Positions 27,889-36,512 of a DNA stretch of 64,000 nt are shown piece by piece. The first letter of the stretch is position 1. Every line of letters starts with the position of its first letter. The stretch comes from Polymorphobacter megasporae (GTDB lineage Bacteria > Pseudomonadota > Alphaproteobacteria > Sphingomonadales > Sphingomonadaceae). The notes under the pieces were generated by a model, which was not told the origin of the DNA, searched no databases, and worked only from the letters and a program-made list of their open reading frames with translations. The position numbers and the translations under genes were made by a program. The DNA is taken from positions 1,984,001 to 2,048,000 of the forward strand of contig NZ_CP081848.1 of the NCBI RefSeq assembly GCF_018982885.2, in the 5' to 3' direction.

Positions 27889-29712
27889 ATGAGTGAGCTG
27901 TTCGCCGCCGCCGCCGAAGCCCCCGCCGCTCCCCCGGCGGTCGAATATCGCGTCCTTGCCCGCAAGTACCGCCCCGGCGACTTCGCCTCGCTGCTTGGGC
28001 AGGAGGCGATGGTGCGGACGCTCGGCAACGCGATCGCGCGCGGGCAGCTGGCGCAGGCGTGGCTGCTGACCGGCGTGCGCGGGGTGGGCAAGACCTCGAC
28101 CGCGCGGATCATCGCCAAGGCATTGAACTGCATCGGCCCCGACGGCACCGGCGGCCCGACGATCGCGCCCTGCGGGGTCTGCGAGCCGTGCGTCGCGATC
28201 GCCGCCGGGCGCCATATCGACGTCATCGAGATGGACGCGGCGTCGAACACCGGGGTCGACGACGTCCGCGAGATCATCGAGGCGGTGCGCTATGCCAGCG
28301 TCTCGGCGCGCTACAAGATCTACATCGTCGACGAAGTCCATATGCTGTCGAAGAACGCGTTCAACGCGCTGTTGAAGACGCTCGAGGAGCCGCCGCCGCA
28401 CGTCAAGTTCATCTTCGCGACGACCGAGGTCGGCAAGCTGCCGGTCACCGTCCTGTCGCGCTGCCAGCGCTTCGACCTGCGCCGCATCCCGAGCGAGATG
28501 CTCGCCGACCATTTCGCGCGGATCGTCGCGCTCGAGGACGCGACCGCCGAGCCCGAGGCGCTCGCGCTGATCGCGCGCGCGGCGGAGGGATCGGTCCGCG
28601 ACGGGCTGTCGATCCTCGACCAGGCGATCGCGCACGGCGCGGGGGCGATCACCGCCGTTGCCGTCCGCGACATGCTCGGCCTGTCGGACCGCGGCGCGGT
28701 CCGCTCGCTGATGGCGCTGCTGCTGGCGGGCGAGGCAGCGTCGGCGCTGTCGGCGTTCAAGGACAGCTACGACCTCGGCACCGATCCGGCGCAGGTCGTG
28801 CAGGAACTGCTCGAACTCGTCCACACGATCACGCGGTTCAAGGTCGCCGACGCCGACGACGCGGCGATGAGCGCCGAGGAGCGCGCGGTCGTCCGCGACT
28901 GGGCGACGCGGCTGTCGTTCCCCAATCTCCACCGGCTGTGGCAGTTATTGCTCAAGGGGCTGGCCGAGGTTCACGCCGCGCCGGTGCCGGTGCAGGCGGC
29001 GGAGATGGCGCTGCTACGGATCATCCACGCGAGCGCGCTGCCCGATCCGGGGGAGCTGGTCCGCAAGCTGACCGAGCGCGGGGAGGATGGGCCTGCCGCG
29101 CCCGCCCTTCCACACGCCGCGCCCGCTGCTCAGGGTATTTCCGCACTTTCAGCCGTCATCCCGGCGCAGGCCGGGACCCATCTCGCCACCGGCACGGCTC
29201 GCGGAGATATGGGTCCCGGCCTGCGCCGGGACGACGAAAGGGGGGAGGGATCGTCCGCTCGAGCGCCAATTGCGCCGCCAGCGGCAAGTGCCTCGCCTGC
29301 GCCATTCCCCACGCTCCCCACCGACTATCCCGGTCTCGTCGCGTTGATGGAGGAATCTCGCGAACCGCGCCTCGCGCACGTCCTCCACGACGTCGTCCGG
29401 CTGGTCGATTACGCTCCGCCGACCCTGACGATCGTCGCGCCGTCCGACCTCGGCCCCGGCTTCGCGCAGCAGCTGATGCTCGCGCTCGGCAAGGCGACGG
29501 GAGGCACGCGCTGGACGGTGACACTGGCGCGCGACGGCGGCGCGCGGACGCTCCACGAACAGGCCGAGGCGCGGATCCAGGCGACGCGCGACGCGGCGAT
29601 GGCCGACCCGCTCGTGCGGCAGATCCTCGCGGCATTCCCCGACGCGACTTTGCTTGGTATCGATGCCGCCGACCCCGACGATTTACCGCACAGGAATTCA
29701 GCCGATGCCTAA
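27889..29712 (+). CDS. dnaX: DNA polymerase III subunit gamma/tau
   Basis: This 607-aa clamp-loader ATPase starts at the ATG at 27889; an open frame running back through ffs is noncoding. The AAA+ core (about residues 20-240) has Walker A GVRGVGKTST, the zinc-binding cysteines (CGVCEPC plus an upstream Cys), Walker B YIVDEVHML and sensor FATTEVGKLP. The C-terminal third is the tau linker and polymerase-binding region. Codons 423-449 are a complete family-A palindromic repeat inserted in frame (81 bp), encoding VIPAQAGTH through GPGLRRDD. The last 8 nt overlap ybaB. Confidence 0.96.
   Translation: MSELFAAAAEAPAAPPAVEYRVLARKYRPGDFASLLGQEAMVRTLGNAIARGQLAQAWLLTGVRGVGKTSTARIIAKALNCIGPDGTGGPTIAPCGVCEPCVAIAAGRHIDVIEMDAASNTGVDDVREIIEAVRYASVSARYKIYIVDEVHMLSKNAFNALLKTLEEPPPHVKFIFATTEVGKLPVTVLSRCQRFDLRRIPSEMLADHFARIVALEDATAEPEALALIARAAEGSVRDGLSILDQAIAHGAGAITAVAVRDMLGLSDRGAVRSLMALLLAGEAASALSAFKDSYDLGTDPAQVVQELLELVHTITRFKVADADDAAMSAEERAVVRDWATRLSFPNLHRLWQLLLKGLAEVHAAPVPVQAAEMALLRIIHASALPDPGELVRKLTERGEDGPAAPALPHAAPAAQGISALSAVIPAQAGTHLATGTARGDMGPGLRRDDERGEGSSARAPIAPPAASASPAPFPTLPTDYPGLVALMEESREPRLAHVLHDVVRLVDYAPPTLTIVAPSDLGPGFAQQLMLALGKATGGTRWTVTLARDGGARTLHEQAEARIQATRDAAMADPLVRQILAAFPDATLLGIDAADPDDLPHRNSADA
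29155..29235. repeat. Family A palindromic repeat inside dnaX (A3)
   Basis: Arms GTCATCCCGGCGCAGGCCGG and CCGGCCTGCGCCGGGACGAC flank ACCCATC...ATATGGGT. The unit is 81 bp, exactly 27 codons, and is read through in the dnaX frame in the linker between the ATPase core and the C-terminal domain. Confidence 0.92.
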
Positions 29713-30031
29713 CATGGACGACATCATGAAGATGGCGCAGGGCCTCCAGGCCGACATGGCCAAGGCGCAGGCGAGCCTCGACGGGATCGAGGTCGAGGGC
29801 GCGGCGGGCGGCGGTCTGGTCAAGGTCCGCGCGACCGCGAAAGGCCGCATCATCGGCGTCGACATCGACCCGTCGCTGCTCAACACCGCCGACAAGGACA
29901 TGCTCGAAGACCTGATTGTCGCTGCGTTCAACGACGCCAAGGGCAAGGCCGACGCCGTCGGACACGCCGAGATGCAGAAGATGACCGCCGGCCTGCCGCT
30001 GCCGCCGGGGTTCAAGCTGCCGGGGATGTAA
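29705..30031 (+). CDS. ybaB: YbaB/EbfC nucleoid-associated protein
   Basis: This 108-aa protein starts MPNMDDIMKMAQGLQADMA, overlapping the dnaX stop by 8 nt. The amphipathic N-terminal helix and the block EVEGAAGGGLVKVRATAKG are characteristic of YbaB/EbfC, dimers that bind DNA with little sequence preference. The dnaX-ybaB order (usually followed by recR) is widely conserved; here recR does not follow and a convergent mtgA is found instead. Confidence 0.94.
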   Translation: MPNMDDIMKMAQGLQADMAKAQASLDGIEVEGAAGGGLVKVRATAKGRIIGVDIDPSLLNTADKDMLEDLIVAAFNDAKGKADAVGHAEMQKMTAGLPLPPGFKLPGM

Positions 30032-30043
30032 CCCAGCGCGGCT

Positions 30044-30733
30044 TCAGTCCGCCAGGCACCCGTCGATCGCATCGCGCCGCACCACCCCGATCCGCCGCTC
30101 GATCGCGCGGGCGTGGCGCTTGACCGCGCCGTGGAGGGCGGCGGCGTCGCGCTTGATCGGCTGCGGCAGGATCGCGGCGATGCGCGAGGCTTGCGCCGGG
30201 CTCAGCCGGGCGGCGCTGACCCCGAAATAATGCTGTGCCGCGGCCTCGACGCCGTAGATGCCGGGGCCGAGTTCGGCGATGTTGAGATAGACCTCCATGA
30301 TCCGCGGCTTGCCCCACATCGCCTCGATCAGGACGGTGAAATATGCCTCGAGCCCCTTGCGGAGGTACGAGCGACCCGGCCAGAGGAAGGCGTTCTTCGC
30401 GGTCTGCTGCGAGATCGTCGAGCCGCCGATGACCTTGCGCGACGTCGCGTTCTTCTCGGCGGCGTGCTCGATCGCGCCGAAATCGAAGCCGTGGTGCGAG
30501 CAGAATGTCGAATCCTCGGCGCCGATCACCGCGCGCGGCATCGCCGGCGCGATCTGGTCGAGCCGCGCCCACGTCCGCTCGACATGCTGCCCGGCGAGCG
30601 CGTCGCGGATCATCGGCACGGTTATCGGCGGGTCGATCCAGCGATAGGCGAGCGCCCACGCGACCGCGAACAGCACGGCGACTATCGCCACGGTGACGAG
30701 CTTGCCGAGGAGCCAGCCGACCGTTCGCACCAC
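30044..30733 (-). CDS. mtgA: Monofunctional peptidoglycan glycosyltransferase MtgA
   Basis: This 229-aa protein has one N-terminal membrane helix (LLGKLVTVAIVAVLFAVAWA) and a GT51 domain. The catalytic glutamate is in AVIGAEDSTFCSHHGFDF, and further signature blocks are GGSTISQQTAKNAFLW, RKGLEAYFTVLIE and EVYLNIAELGPGIYG. It polymerises lipid II into glycan strands in the periplasm and lacks a transpeptidase domain. It is convergent with ybaB. Confidence 0.95.
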   Translation of the reverse strand: MVRTVGWLLGKLVTVAIVAVLFAVAWALAYRWIDPPITVPMIRDALAGQHVERTWARLDQIAPAMPRAVIGAEDSTFCSHHGFDFGAIEHAAEKNATSRKVIGGSTISQQTAKNAFLWPGRSYLRKGLEAYFTVLIEAMWGKPRIMEVYLNIAELGPGIYGVEAAAQHYFGVSAARLSPAQASRIAAILPQPIKRDAAALHGAVKRHARAIERRIGVVRRDAIDGCLAD

Positions 30734-30756
30734 CCGGCTCCCCTAACTACGCGGGG

Positions 30757-32088
30757 CTATTGGGCGACAGCCTCGGGCGACGTCAAGGCGGGTTGCGCCA
30801 AGACGGCGAGCGCGGCGGTCGCCGCAGCGACCCCGGTGGCATGCGCGCCGTGCGCGGTACCGACATCGTCGAGCGCGCCTGCCTCGCCGGCGAAGAACAA
30901 TCGGCCCGCGACCGGCTCGACGATTGCCCGGCGGGCATCACGGCGGCCGGGGCGGGCATGACTCCACGCGCCGCCGATAAACGGCTCGGCGCGCCAGCCG
31001 CTGACCGCCAAGGGCCGGAACCGCGCTCGCCAGTCGGATCCGAGCAATCCGCACAACTCGGTGATCATCGCGTCGATCGCCGCCGCCGGGCCAGCGGCGG
31101 CGAGGTCGGCGGCGTAGGGACCGCCGAAATAGCTTTCGATCACGGGCCAGCCGAACGGGCGAAGCCGGTGGCTGGCCGAGCATAATGCGCGCGGATGCCC
31201 GCGAAGGTGGCCGTCGACAGGGAAGTCGGTCGGCCCGTCGATGTGGAGGAAGACCTTGCCGACGTCGCCGAGCGGCAGGTCGCCGGCGGCGGCGAGGTGG
31301 CCGGGCAGTTCGGGGGTGAAAGCGATCCGGGTGAGGACGGCGGTTGAGACGGTGACGATCGCCGTCGCTGCCTCGACGACCCCGGCGGACGTCGTCACGC
31401 GGACCGCATCGCTGCCGACCGCGATCGCTGTCACTGCCGTGTTCCGCCGGATATCGAGCCCGACGGCCAATGTCGCGACGGCGGTTCCAAGCCCCTCGCG
31501 GACGCGCCAATTATTGTCCGAGGCGGCGGCATCGAAGGCGGCATGGTCGTGGAGCGAAACCGCCCTCGCCGCGACGCCGTCGAGGTAGCCGACGACGGCG
31601 TCGACTGCACCCGCCCAGTCGCCAGCAGCGGGAAGGGCATCGGCGAGCGGCACGTCGGGCAAGGTGGCCCGCCGCTCGACCTCCTCGTCGAACGCAGCAA
31701 ACGCCGCGCCGAACGCCGCCTGGTCGGCAGGCGGAAAGCCGAGATCGCGCCATTGCGTGTCCCAGCGCGCGGGCGAGCGGTCGACGGTCAGCCCTGCCGC
31801 CTCGGCGACCGCAGTCCATGGATTGCGCTCGCCGGAATGCAGCCAGCCGCAGCCGAGATCGAGCGCGTAGCCCTCACGGATGACGGTATGCGCGCGCCCG
31901 CCGACCCGATCGCCGGCTTCAAGGACGACGACGCTCGCGCCGCCGTCGGCCAGCCGCCGGGCGGCGGCGAGGCCGGCGGCGCCTGCGCCGACGATGACCG
32001 CGTCGAAGGCGATGTTACGCCGGCTCGGGCAGCAGCCGCCGCTCGCCCGCCAGCGTCCGCATCGCGCGCTGGAGCTTGTCGAAGGCAC
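30757..32088 (-). CDS. Flavin-containing monoamine oxidase-like protein
   Basis: This FAD-dependent amine oxidase has the dinucleotide-binding motif VIVGAGAAGLAAARRLADGG, then EAGDRVGGRAHT, and a C-terminal FAD block (GRLFFAGEAG). It is shorter (about 415 recognisable aa) than eukaryotic MAOs. Similarity begins right at the rpoH stop, where no ATG, GTG or TTG is available. The first in-frame ATG lies at 32088 inside rpoH, giving a 74-nt overlap and a low-complexity 25-residue leader. Either that start or a rare ATC codon next to the rpoH stop is used. Confidence 0.82.
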   Translation of the reverse strand: MPSTSSSARCGRWRASGGCCPSRRNIAFDAVIVGAGAAGLAAARRLADGGASVVVLEAGDRVGGRAHTVIREGYALDLGCGWLHSGERNPWTAVAEAAGLTVDRSPARWDTQWRDLGFPPADQAAFGAAFAAFDEEVERRATLPDVPLADALPAAGDWAGAVDAVVGYLDGVAARAVSLHDHAAFDAAASDNNWRVREGLGTAVATLAVGLDIRRNTAVTAIAVGSDAVRVTTSAGVVEAATAIVTVSTAVLTRIAFTPELPGHLAAAGDLPLGDVGKVFLHIDGPTDFPVDGHLRGHPRALCSASHRLRPFGWPVIESYFGGPYAADLAAAGPAAAIDAMITELCGLLGSDWRARFRPLAVSGWRAEPFIGGAWSHARPGRRDARRAIVEPVAGRLFFAGEAGALDDVGTAHGAHATGVAAATAALAVLAQPALTSPEAVAQ

Positions 32089-32929
32089 GGACCTCGATCT
32101 GGCGGACGCGCTCGCGGCTGATGCCGTATTGCTGCGACAGTTCCTCGAGCGTCTCGGGATCGTCGATCAGGCGGCGCTGCGTCAGGATGTGCTTCTCGCG
32201 GTCGTTCAAGTCGCTCATCGCATCGACCAGCAGTTCGTGACGCTGGGTCTTCTCCTGCTCGTTGGCGACGATCTCATCCTGGATCGGACCGGTGTCGGTC
32301 AGCCAGTCCTGCCACTCGCCCTCGCCCTCCTCGCGCAGCGGCGCGTTGAGGCTGGTGTCGCCGCCCATCGCCATGCGGCGGTTCATCGAGATGACTTCGG
32401 TCTCGGTGACGCCCAGCGTCGTCGCGATCTTGGTGACGTCGGCCGGCTTCATGTCGCCGTCCTCCATCGCGTTGATCTTGCCCTTCATCCGGCGGAGGTT
32501 GAAGAACAGCTTCTTCTGGTTGGCGGTGGTGCCGATCTTGACGAGGCTCCACGAGCGCAGGATGAATTCCTGGATCGAGGCGCGAATCCACCACATCGCG
32601 TAGGTCGCGAGGCGGAAGCCGCGTTCGGCGTCGAACTTCTTGACGCCCTGCATCAGCCCGATGTTGCCTTCGGAAATCAGCTCGGCGACCGGCAGGCCAT
32701 AGCCGCGGTAGCCCATTGCGATCTTGGCAACGAGACGCAGGTGGCTCGTCACCAGCTTGGCGGCAGCCTCGGGGTCCTGATGCTCGGCCCAGCGCTTGGC
32801 AAGCATATACTCCTGCTCGGGGGCGAGCAGCGGAAACTTACGGATTTCGGACAGATAGCGATTGAGTCCGGCCTCGCCCCCCATCGTCGGGATCGAGGTC
32901 TTGGCGGGAAGATTCTTCGTCGTGGCCAT
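32015..32929 (-). CDS. rpoH: Heat-shock sigma factor RpoH (sigma-32)
   Basis: This 304-aa sigma-70 family factor starts MATTKNLPAKTS at 32929, preceded by AAGGGAG; an upstream extension to 33205 lacks protein features. Region 2 contains NIGLMQGVKKFDAERGFRLA and TYAMWWIRASIQEFILRSWS. The RpoH box QKKLFFNLRRMKGKI identifies sigma-32 specifically. Region 4 has LEELSQQYGISRERVRQIE. It directs transcription of chaperone and protease genes after heat stress; the hsp20 gene in this window is a plausible target. Confidence 0.97.
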   Translation of the reverse strand: MATTKNLPAKTSIPTMGGEAGLNRYLSEIRKFPLLAPEQEYMLAKRWAEHQDPEAAAKLVTSHLRLVAKIAMGYRGYGLPVAELISEGNIGLMQGVKKFDAERGFRLATYAMWWIRASIQEFILRSWSLVKIGTTANQKKLFFNLRRMKGKINAMEDGDMKPADVTKIATTLGVTETEVISMNRRMAMGGDTSLNAPLREEGEGEWQDWLTDTGPIQDEIVANEQEKTQRHELLVDAMSDLNDREKHILTQRRLIDDPETLEELSQQYGISRERVRQIEVRAFDKLQRAMRTLAGERRLLPEPA

Positions 32930-32949
32930 AAGGCTCCCTTGCCGGTCGT

Positions 32950-33897
32950 TCACAATGAAAGACGACCGATTAAGTCCACTATATCGCGCGGCAGGTCGGA
33001 ATGGAACGAAAGTTTTTCTTGGGTGACAGGATGAACGAACCCTAGCGTCGCCGCGTGCAGCGCCTGGCGGGCGAAACCAAGCTCCGACAGAACGGCCCGA
33101 TGCGGCTTCAGGGTCCGTCCGTAAGCCGGGTCGCCGATGAGCGGATGACCGATCGATGCCATGTGAACCCTGATCTGATGCGTCCTGCCGGTTTCTAGCC
33201 GGCACTCGATCTTCGCTGCGTCGGCCAGCGGCGTTACAGTGCGATAGTGTGTCACGGCATGCTTGCCGCGACCTTCAGCGACGATCGCCATCTTCTGCCG
33301 ATTGGCCGACGACCGCGCGAGCGAGCCGGTGATGGTACCGTCGGCGGGAAGCGGCTGGCCGCCGACAACGGCGGTGTAGCGGCGCTCGACGGTATGCGCG
33401 GCGAACTGACGCGACAGCGCCTCATGCGCCGGGTCGGTCTTGGCGACGACGAGCAGTCCCGACGTGTCCTTGTCGATGCGGTGGACGATGCCGGGGCGCG
33501 CGACCCCACCGATCCCCGACAGCCGCCCGGCGCAGTGGTGGAGGAGCGCGTTGACCATCGTCCCGTCGAGATTGCCCGCCGCCGGGTGGACGACGAGCCC
33601 GGCGGGCTTGTCGACGACAAGCAAGTGATCGTCCTCGAAGACGATCGTCAGCGGGATGTCCTGCGCCACCGCGTCGGGCGTGGTCGCGGGCGGGACGACG
33701 ACGGTCAGCGCGTCGCCGGGAGCAACCTTGCGCGCCGGGTCGCGCTGGTGGGCGCCGTTCGCGCCGGTCACCTGCCCCGCGCCGATCAACGCCTTCAACC
33801 GCTCGCGCGACATCGTCGGGATCAGCACGGCAAGCGCGCGGTCGATCCGCCACCCCGCCATTTCGGGCGTGACGGTAACCGCCACTGCTGTCGACAT
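32950..33897 (-). CDS. RluA/RluD-family 23S rRNA pseudouridine synthase
   Basis: The protein is 315 aa from the ATG at 33897, which has GGGGGAAGAA before it. An N-terminal S4 domain (DRALAVLIPTMSRERLKALI) precedes the catalytic domain with the RluA-family motif HRIDKDTSGLLVVAKT, whose first aspartate is the nucleophile. TGRTHQIRVHMASIGHPLIG is also diagnostic. Gene order beside rpoH matches the alphaproteobacterial rluD-rpoH arrangement. Which uridines are modified cannot be told from sequence alone. Confidence 0.93.
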   Translation of the reverse strand: MSTAVAVTVTPEMAGWRIDRALAVLIPTMSRERLKALIGAGQVTGANGAHQRDPARKVAPGDALTVVVPPATTPDAVAQDIPLTIVFEDDHLLVVDKPAGLVVHPAAGNLDGTMVNALLHHCAGRLSGIGGVARPGIVHRIDKDTSGLLVVAKTDPAHEALSRQFAAHTVERRYTAVVGGQPLPADGTITGSLARSSANRQKMAIVAEGRGKHAVTHYRTVTPLADAAKIECRLETGRTHQIRVHMASIGHPLIGDPAYGRTLKPHRAVLSELGFARQALHAATLGFVHPVTQEKLSFHSDLPRDIVDLIGRLSL

Positions 33898-33927
33898 TTC
33901 TTCCCCCATCGCTTAGCCGATGTCGGG

Positions 33928-34329
33928 ATGAAGATGGCGATTGCAAGCACCGCGCTGGTTTCGATTCTCGACCATGCTCGCCGCGCCACACCTGCCGAAG
34001 CGTGCGGCATCGTCTTCGGCGACGCCGCGATCGACGCCGCCGAGGCCGCGACTAACGTCGCCGCGCATCCTGAACGCGCCTTCGAGATCGACCCGGCGGC
34101 GTTGCTCCGCGCGCATCGCAGTGCCCGAGCGGCGGGGCGCAAAGTGCTCGGCTGGTATCATTCGCACCCCAACGGCTCGACCGAGCCTTCGGCTACCGAC
34201 GCCGCGCGCGCAGTGGAGGACGGCAGGCTATGGCTGATCGCTGCAGGGGGCATCGTCGCCGCGTGGCGCGTCGTCGCCGATGGGCCGGTGCACGGGCGCT
34301 TCGCCGCGGTCGCGCTGGTCGCCACCTGA
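33928..34329 (+). CDS. JAMM (M67) metalloprotease-like protein
   Basis: This 133-aa protein has an intact JAMM zinc site: E24 in PAEACGIVFG and H78-S-H80 with S88 and D91 in GWYHSHPNGS and EPSATDA. Bacterial members of this type remove ubiquitin-like sulfur-carrier tails or process small peptides. No ubiquitin-like partner gene is nearby; a link to cysteine metabolism is only speculation. It is divergent from the pseudouridine synthase and abuts the cold-shock gene. Confidence 0.9.
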   Translation: MKMAIASTALVSILDHARRATPAEACGIVFGDAAIDAAEAATNVAAHPERAFEIDPAALLRAHRSARAAGRKVLGWYHSHPNGSTEPSATDAARAVEDGRLWLIAAGGIVAAWRVVADGPVHGRFAAVALVAT

Positions 34330-34545
34330 ATGGCGACGGGCGAGGTCAAGTGGTTCGACCCGCGCAAGGGGTTCGGCTTCATCCGCCCCGACGCCGGGCC
34401 GCGCGACGTTTTCGTCCATCTGTCGGCGGTCGCCCGGTCGCCGTTCGGGATGCTCGAGGCCGGGCAGCGAATCGAGTTCGAACTGACCCAGACGACCGAC
34501 GGGCGGCTGATTGCGCTCGGGCTGCGCGCGATCGAAACCCAGTGA
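34330..34545 (+). CDS. Cold-shock domain protein
   Basis: This 71-aa single cold-shock domain has RNP1 as KGFGFIRP and RNP2 as VFVHLSAV, preceded by the usual GEVKWFDP. Such proteins bind single-stranded RNA/DNA and melt RNA structure. The ATG follows the JAMM gene stop with no gap, so it is probably made from the same transcript, unlike classical cspA genes with long leaders. Confidence 0.95.
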   Translation: MATGEVKWFDPRKGFGFIRPDAGPRDVFVHLSAVARSPFGMLEAGQRIEFELTQTTDGRLIALGLRAIETQ

Positions 34546-34568
34546 GCTAACGCGATGAGTGAGTTGCG

Positions 34569-35210
34569 ATGAGTATCCTGTCGACACTGTATTTCCCGAT
34601 GGGCGCGCTGATCGGCATCGCGTCCGCCGCGCCGGTCGGCCCGGTCAATTTGCTCGTCATCCAGCGGACGTTGACCGCGCACACCGCGGGCGCACTGCTG
34701 CTCGGTGCGGGCGGGGCGGTCGGCGATTCGCTGTTCGCAGCAGCGGCGGCGTTCGGCGTCAGCGCGGTGACCCAACTGCTCGCCGAACACGCGCTTGCGA
34801 TCCGGCTCGGCGGCGGGCTGATCATGCTCGTCTTCGCGGTCTTCATCTGGCGGTCGGCGCCGAAGCTGCGCGGCGACGAGGACCAGGTTTCGGCGGTGCG
34901 GATGGCGCTGGCGACGTTGACCCTGACGCTGACCAACCCGGCGACGATCCTGTTCTTCATCGGCGCATTCGGCGCGGTCGGCTTCACCGATATCGGCCAC
35001 GATTCGCCCGAGCATCTGATCAACGCGGCGATGGTCGTCGCGGGGACCTTCACCGGATCGATGCTGTGGTGGCTCGCGGTGACGAGCGTCGCGCGGCGGT
35101 TGCGCGGGCGGATCAACGACGGCCACCTCAAGAAGCTCAACAAGGGCACCGCGATCGCGCTCGGGGCGTTTGCCGTCGCGGCAGTCGTAACCGGAGTAAT
35201 TCAGCGATGA
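34569..35210 (+). CDS. LysE/RhtB-family exporter
   Basis: This 213-aa inner-membrane protein has about six helices. The N-terminal motif ASAAPVGPVNLLVIQRTL is the LysE family signature (GxxxGPxxxxVI type). Later helices include LGGGLIMLVFAVFIWRSAP and LTLTLTNPATILFFIGAFGA. Members export amino acids or related metabolites; substrate is unknown. The stop overlaps the chpT start by 4 nt. Confidence 0.88.
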   Translation: MSILSTLYFPMGALIGIASAAPVGPVNLLVIQRTLTAHTAGALLLGAGGAVGDSLFAAAAAFGVSAVTQLLAEHALAIRLGGGLIMLVFAVFIWRSAPKLRGDEDQVSAVRMALATLTLTLTNPATILFFIGAFGAVGFTDIGHDSPEHLINAAMVVAGTFTGSMLWWLAVTSVARRLRGRINDGHLKKLNKGTAIALGAFAVAAVVTGVIQR

Positions 35211-35743
35211 CGACACTTGCCGCCCTCGTGGCGATGCGCCTGACGCACGATCTTGCCGGACCGATCGGCGCGATCTCGACCGGGATCGATTTGCTCGACG
35301 ACGGCGACCCCGAACTGCGCGCGCTGATCGCCGATGGGGCCGCGTCGGCGGTTGCATCGCTCCGCCTCCACCGCTTCGTCCTTGCGCCGCCGGAGGATGC
35401 GACGCCGGCACAGGGGTTGCTCGCGGCGTGGCTCAAGACCCGCGACGCGACGACGCTCGACTGGGCCGCCGATCCGCGCGACGCCGCGCACGCCGCGCAG
35501 CTCCTCGGTCTCGCGATGTGCGCTGCCGAAGCTGCACCCGCCGGCGGGCGGATCGCGGTCGACGACGGCGGCGTCACGCTGAGCGGGGCGAAGGTCCGGC
35601 TCGACGACGCGGTCGCGGCTGCGTTCGCGGGAGATGCGGTGACCGCCTCGCGCGGCGCGCTCGCCGGGGTGATCTTCGCCGTCGCGGGGCCGGTCGAACT
35701 CGTTCAGACTGCCGACGGCCTTCGCTTCAGCCTACCACGGTAG
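35207..35743 (+). CDS. chpT: Histidine phosphotransferase ChpT
   Basis: This 178-aa protein begins with a histidine-kinase-like dimerisation helix in which H14 (MRLTHDLAGPIGAISTGIDL) is the phosphorylated histidine. A degenerate ATPase-like fold without ATP-binding motifs follows, as in Caulobacter ChpT. ChpT passes phosphate from CckA to CtrA and CpdR. The gene overlaps the LysE gene (ATGA) and, at its 3' end, the convergent SDR gene by 12 nt. Together with rcdA it shows the CtrA pathway is present. Confidence 0.88.
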   Translation: MTTLAALVAMRLTHDLAGPIGAISTGIDLLDDGDPELRALIADGAASAVASLRLHRFVLAPPEDATPAQGLLAAWLKTRDATTLDWAADPRDAAHAAQLLGLAMCAAEAAPAGGRIAVDDGGVTLSGAKVRLDDAVAAAFAGDAVTASRGALAGVIFAVAGPVELVQTADGLRFSLPR

Positions 35744-36397
35744 CGCGTTGCCACGGTAATCGAGGAAGACCCCGGACTTGTCGGGGGTCAGTCCGGCGAT
35801 GACCTGCCGCAGCCCGGTAACCGACGCGTCGACCGCGACCTCGGCCCCGGCACCGCCCATGTCGGTCTTGACCCAGCCGGGGTGGAGCGCCGCGACCGCG
35901 ATCGCGCGGGGCTTGAGCTCGATCGCCATCGTCTTGAGCCCGGCATTGAGCGCCGCCTTCGACATCCGGTAAGTGTACAGCCCGCCGCCGGTGTTCGCGC
36001 CGATCGAGCCGAGCGTCGACGACAGCGCCGCGATCGTCCCGCCGTCGCGGACAGTAGGTGCCAGCGCGCGCGCCGCGATCAGCGGGCCGAGCGCGTTGAC
36101 CGCCATCACCTCGGCCCATTTCGTCGCGTCGATCGCGGCGAGCGTGCCGTCGCGGGCACCGATCCCGGCATTGAGGATGACCAAGTCGTGCGGCCCGGGC
36201 GCGGCGGCGGCGAGCGCGGTCAGCGACGCCTCGTCGGTGGTGTCGGCGTGGAATGCGCTCGCCCCGGCGGCGGCGAGTTCGGCGACCTGCTCGGGCGACC
36301 GCGCGGTGGCGACGACCGTCCAGCCGTCGCTGAGATACTGGCGGACGAACTCGCGGCCGATGCCGCGGCTGGCTCCGACGATGACGACGCTCGGCAT
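35732..36397 (-). CDS. Short-chain dehydrogenase/reductase
   Basis: This 221-aa Rossmann-fold oxidoreductase starts MPSVVIVGASRGIGREFV, with AGGAG about 9 nt before the ATG. The cofactor motif is GASRGIG, the structural NAG is LNAGIGA, and the active site is S (ALSST), Y and K (YTYRMSKAAL). It resembles the C-factor/sniffer-like SDR branch. Substrate is unknown. The 3' end overlaps chpT on the opposite strand. Confidence 0.9.
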   Translation of the reverse strand: MPSVVIVGASRGIGREFVRQYLSDGWTVVATARSPEQVAELAAAGASAFHADTTDEASLTALAAAAPGPHDLVILNAGIGARDGTLAAIDATKWAEVMAVNALGPLIAARALAPTVRDGGTIAALSSTLGSIGANTGGGLYTYRMSKAALNAGLKTMAIELKPRAIAVAALHPGWVKTDMGGAGAEVAVDASVTGLRQVIAGLTPDKSGVFLDYRGNALPW

Positions 36398-36512
36398 TGA
36401 CTCGAACTCCTGCTGCAATGCGGCAATATCCCGCTCACGCTGGCGCGATTAATCGCCTATCAGGAGGTGACGTCAACTCGATGGACGGCGACTCGGTGAA
36501 GCAGGGAGCGGC

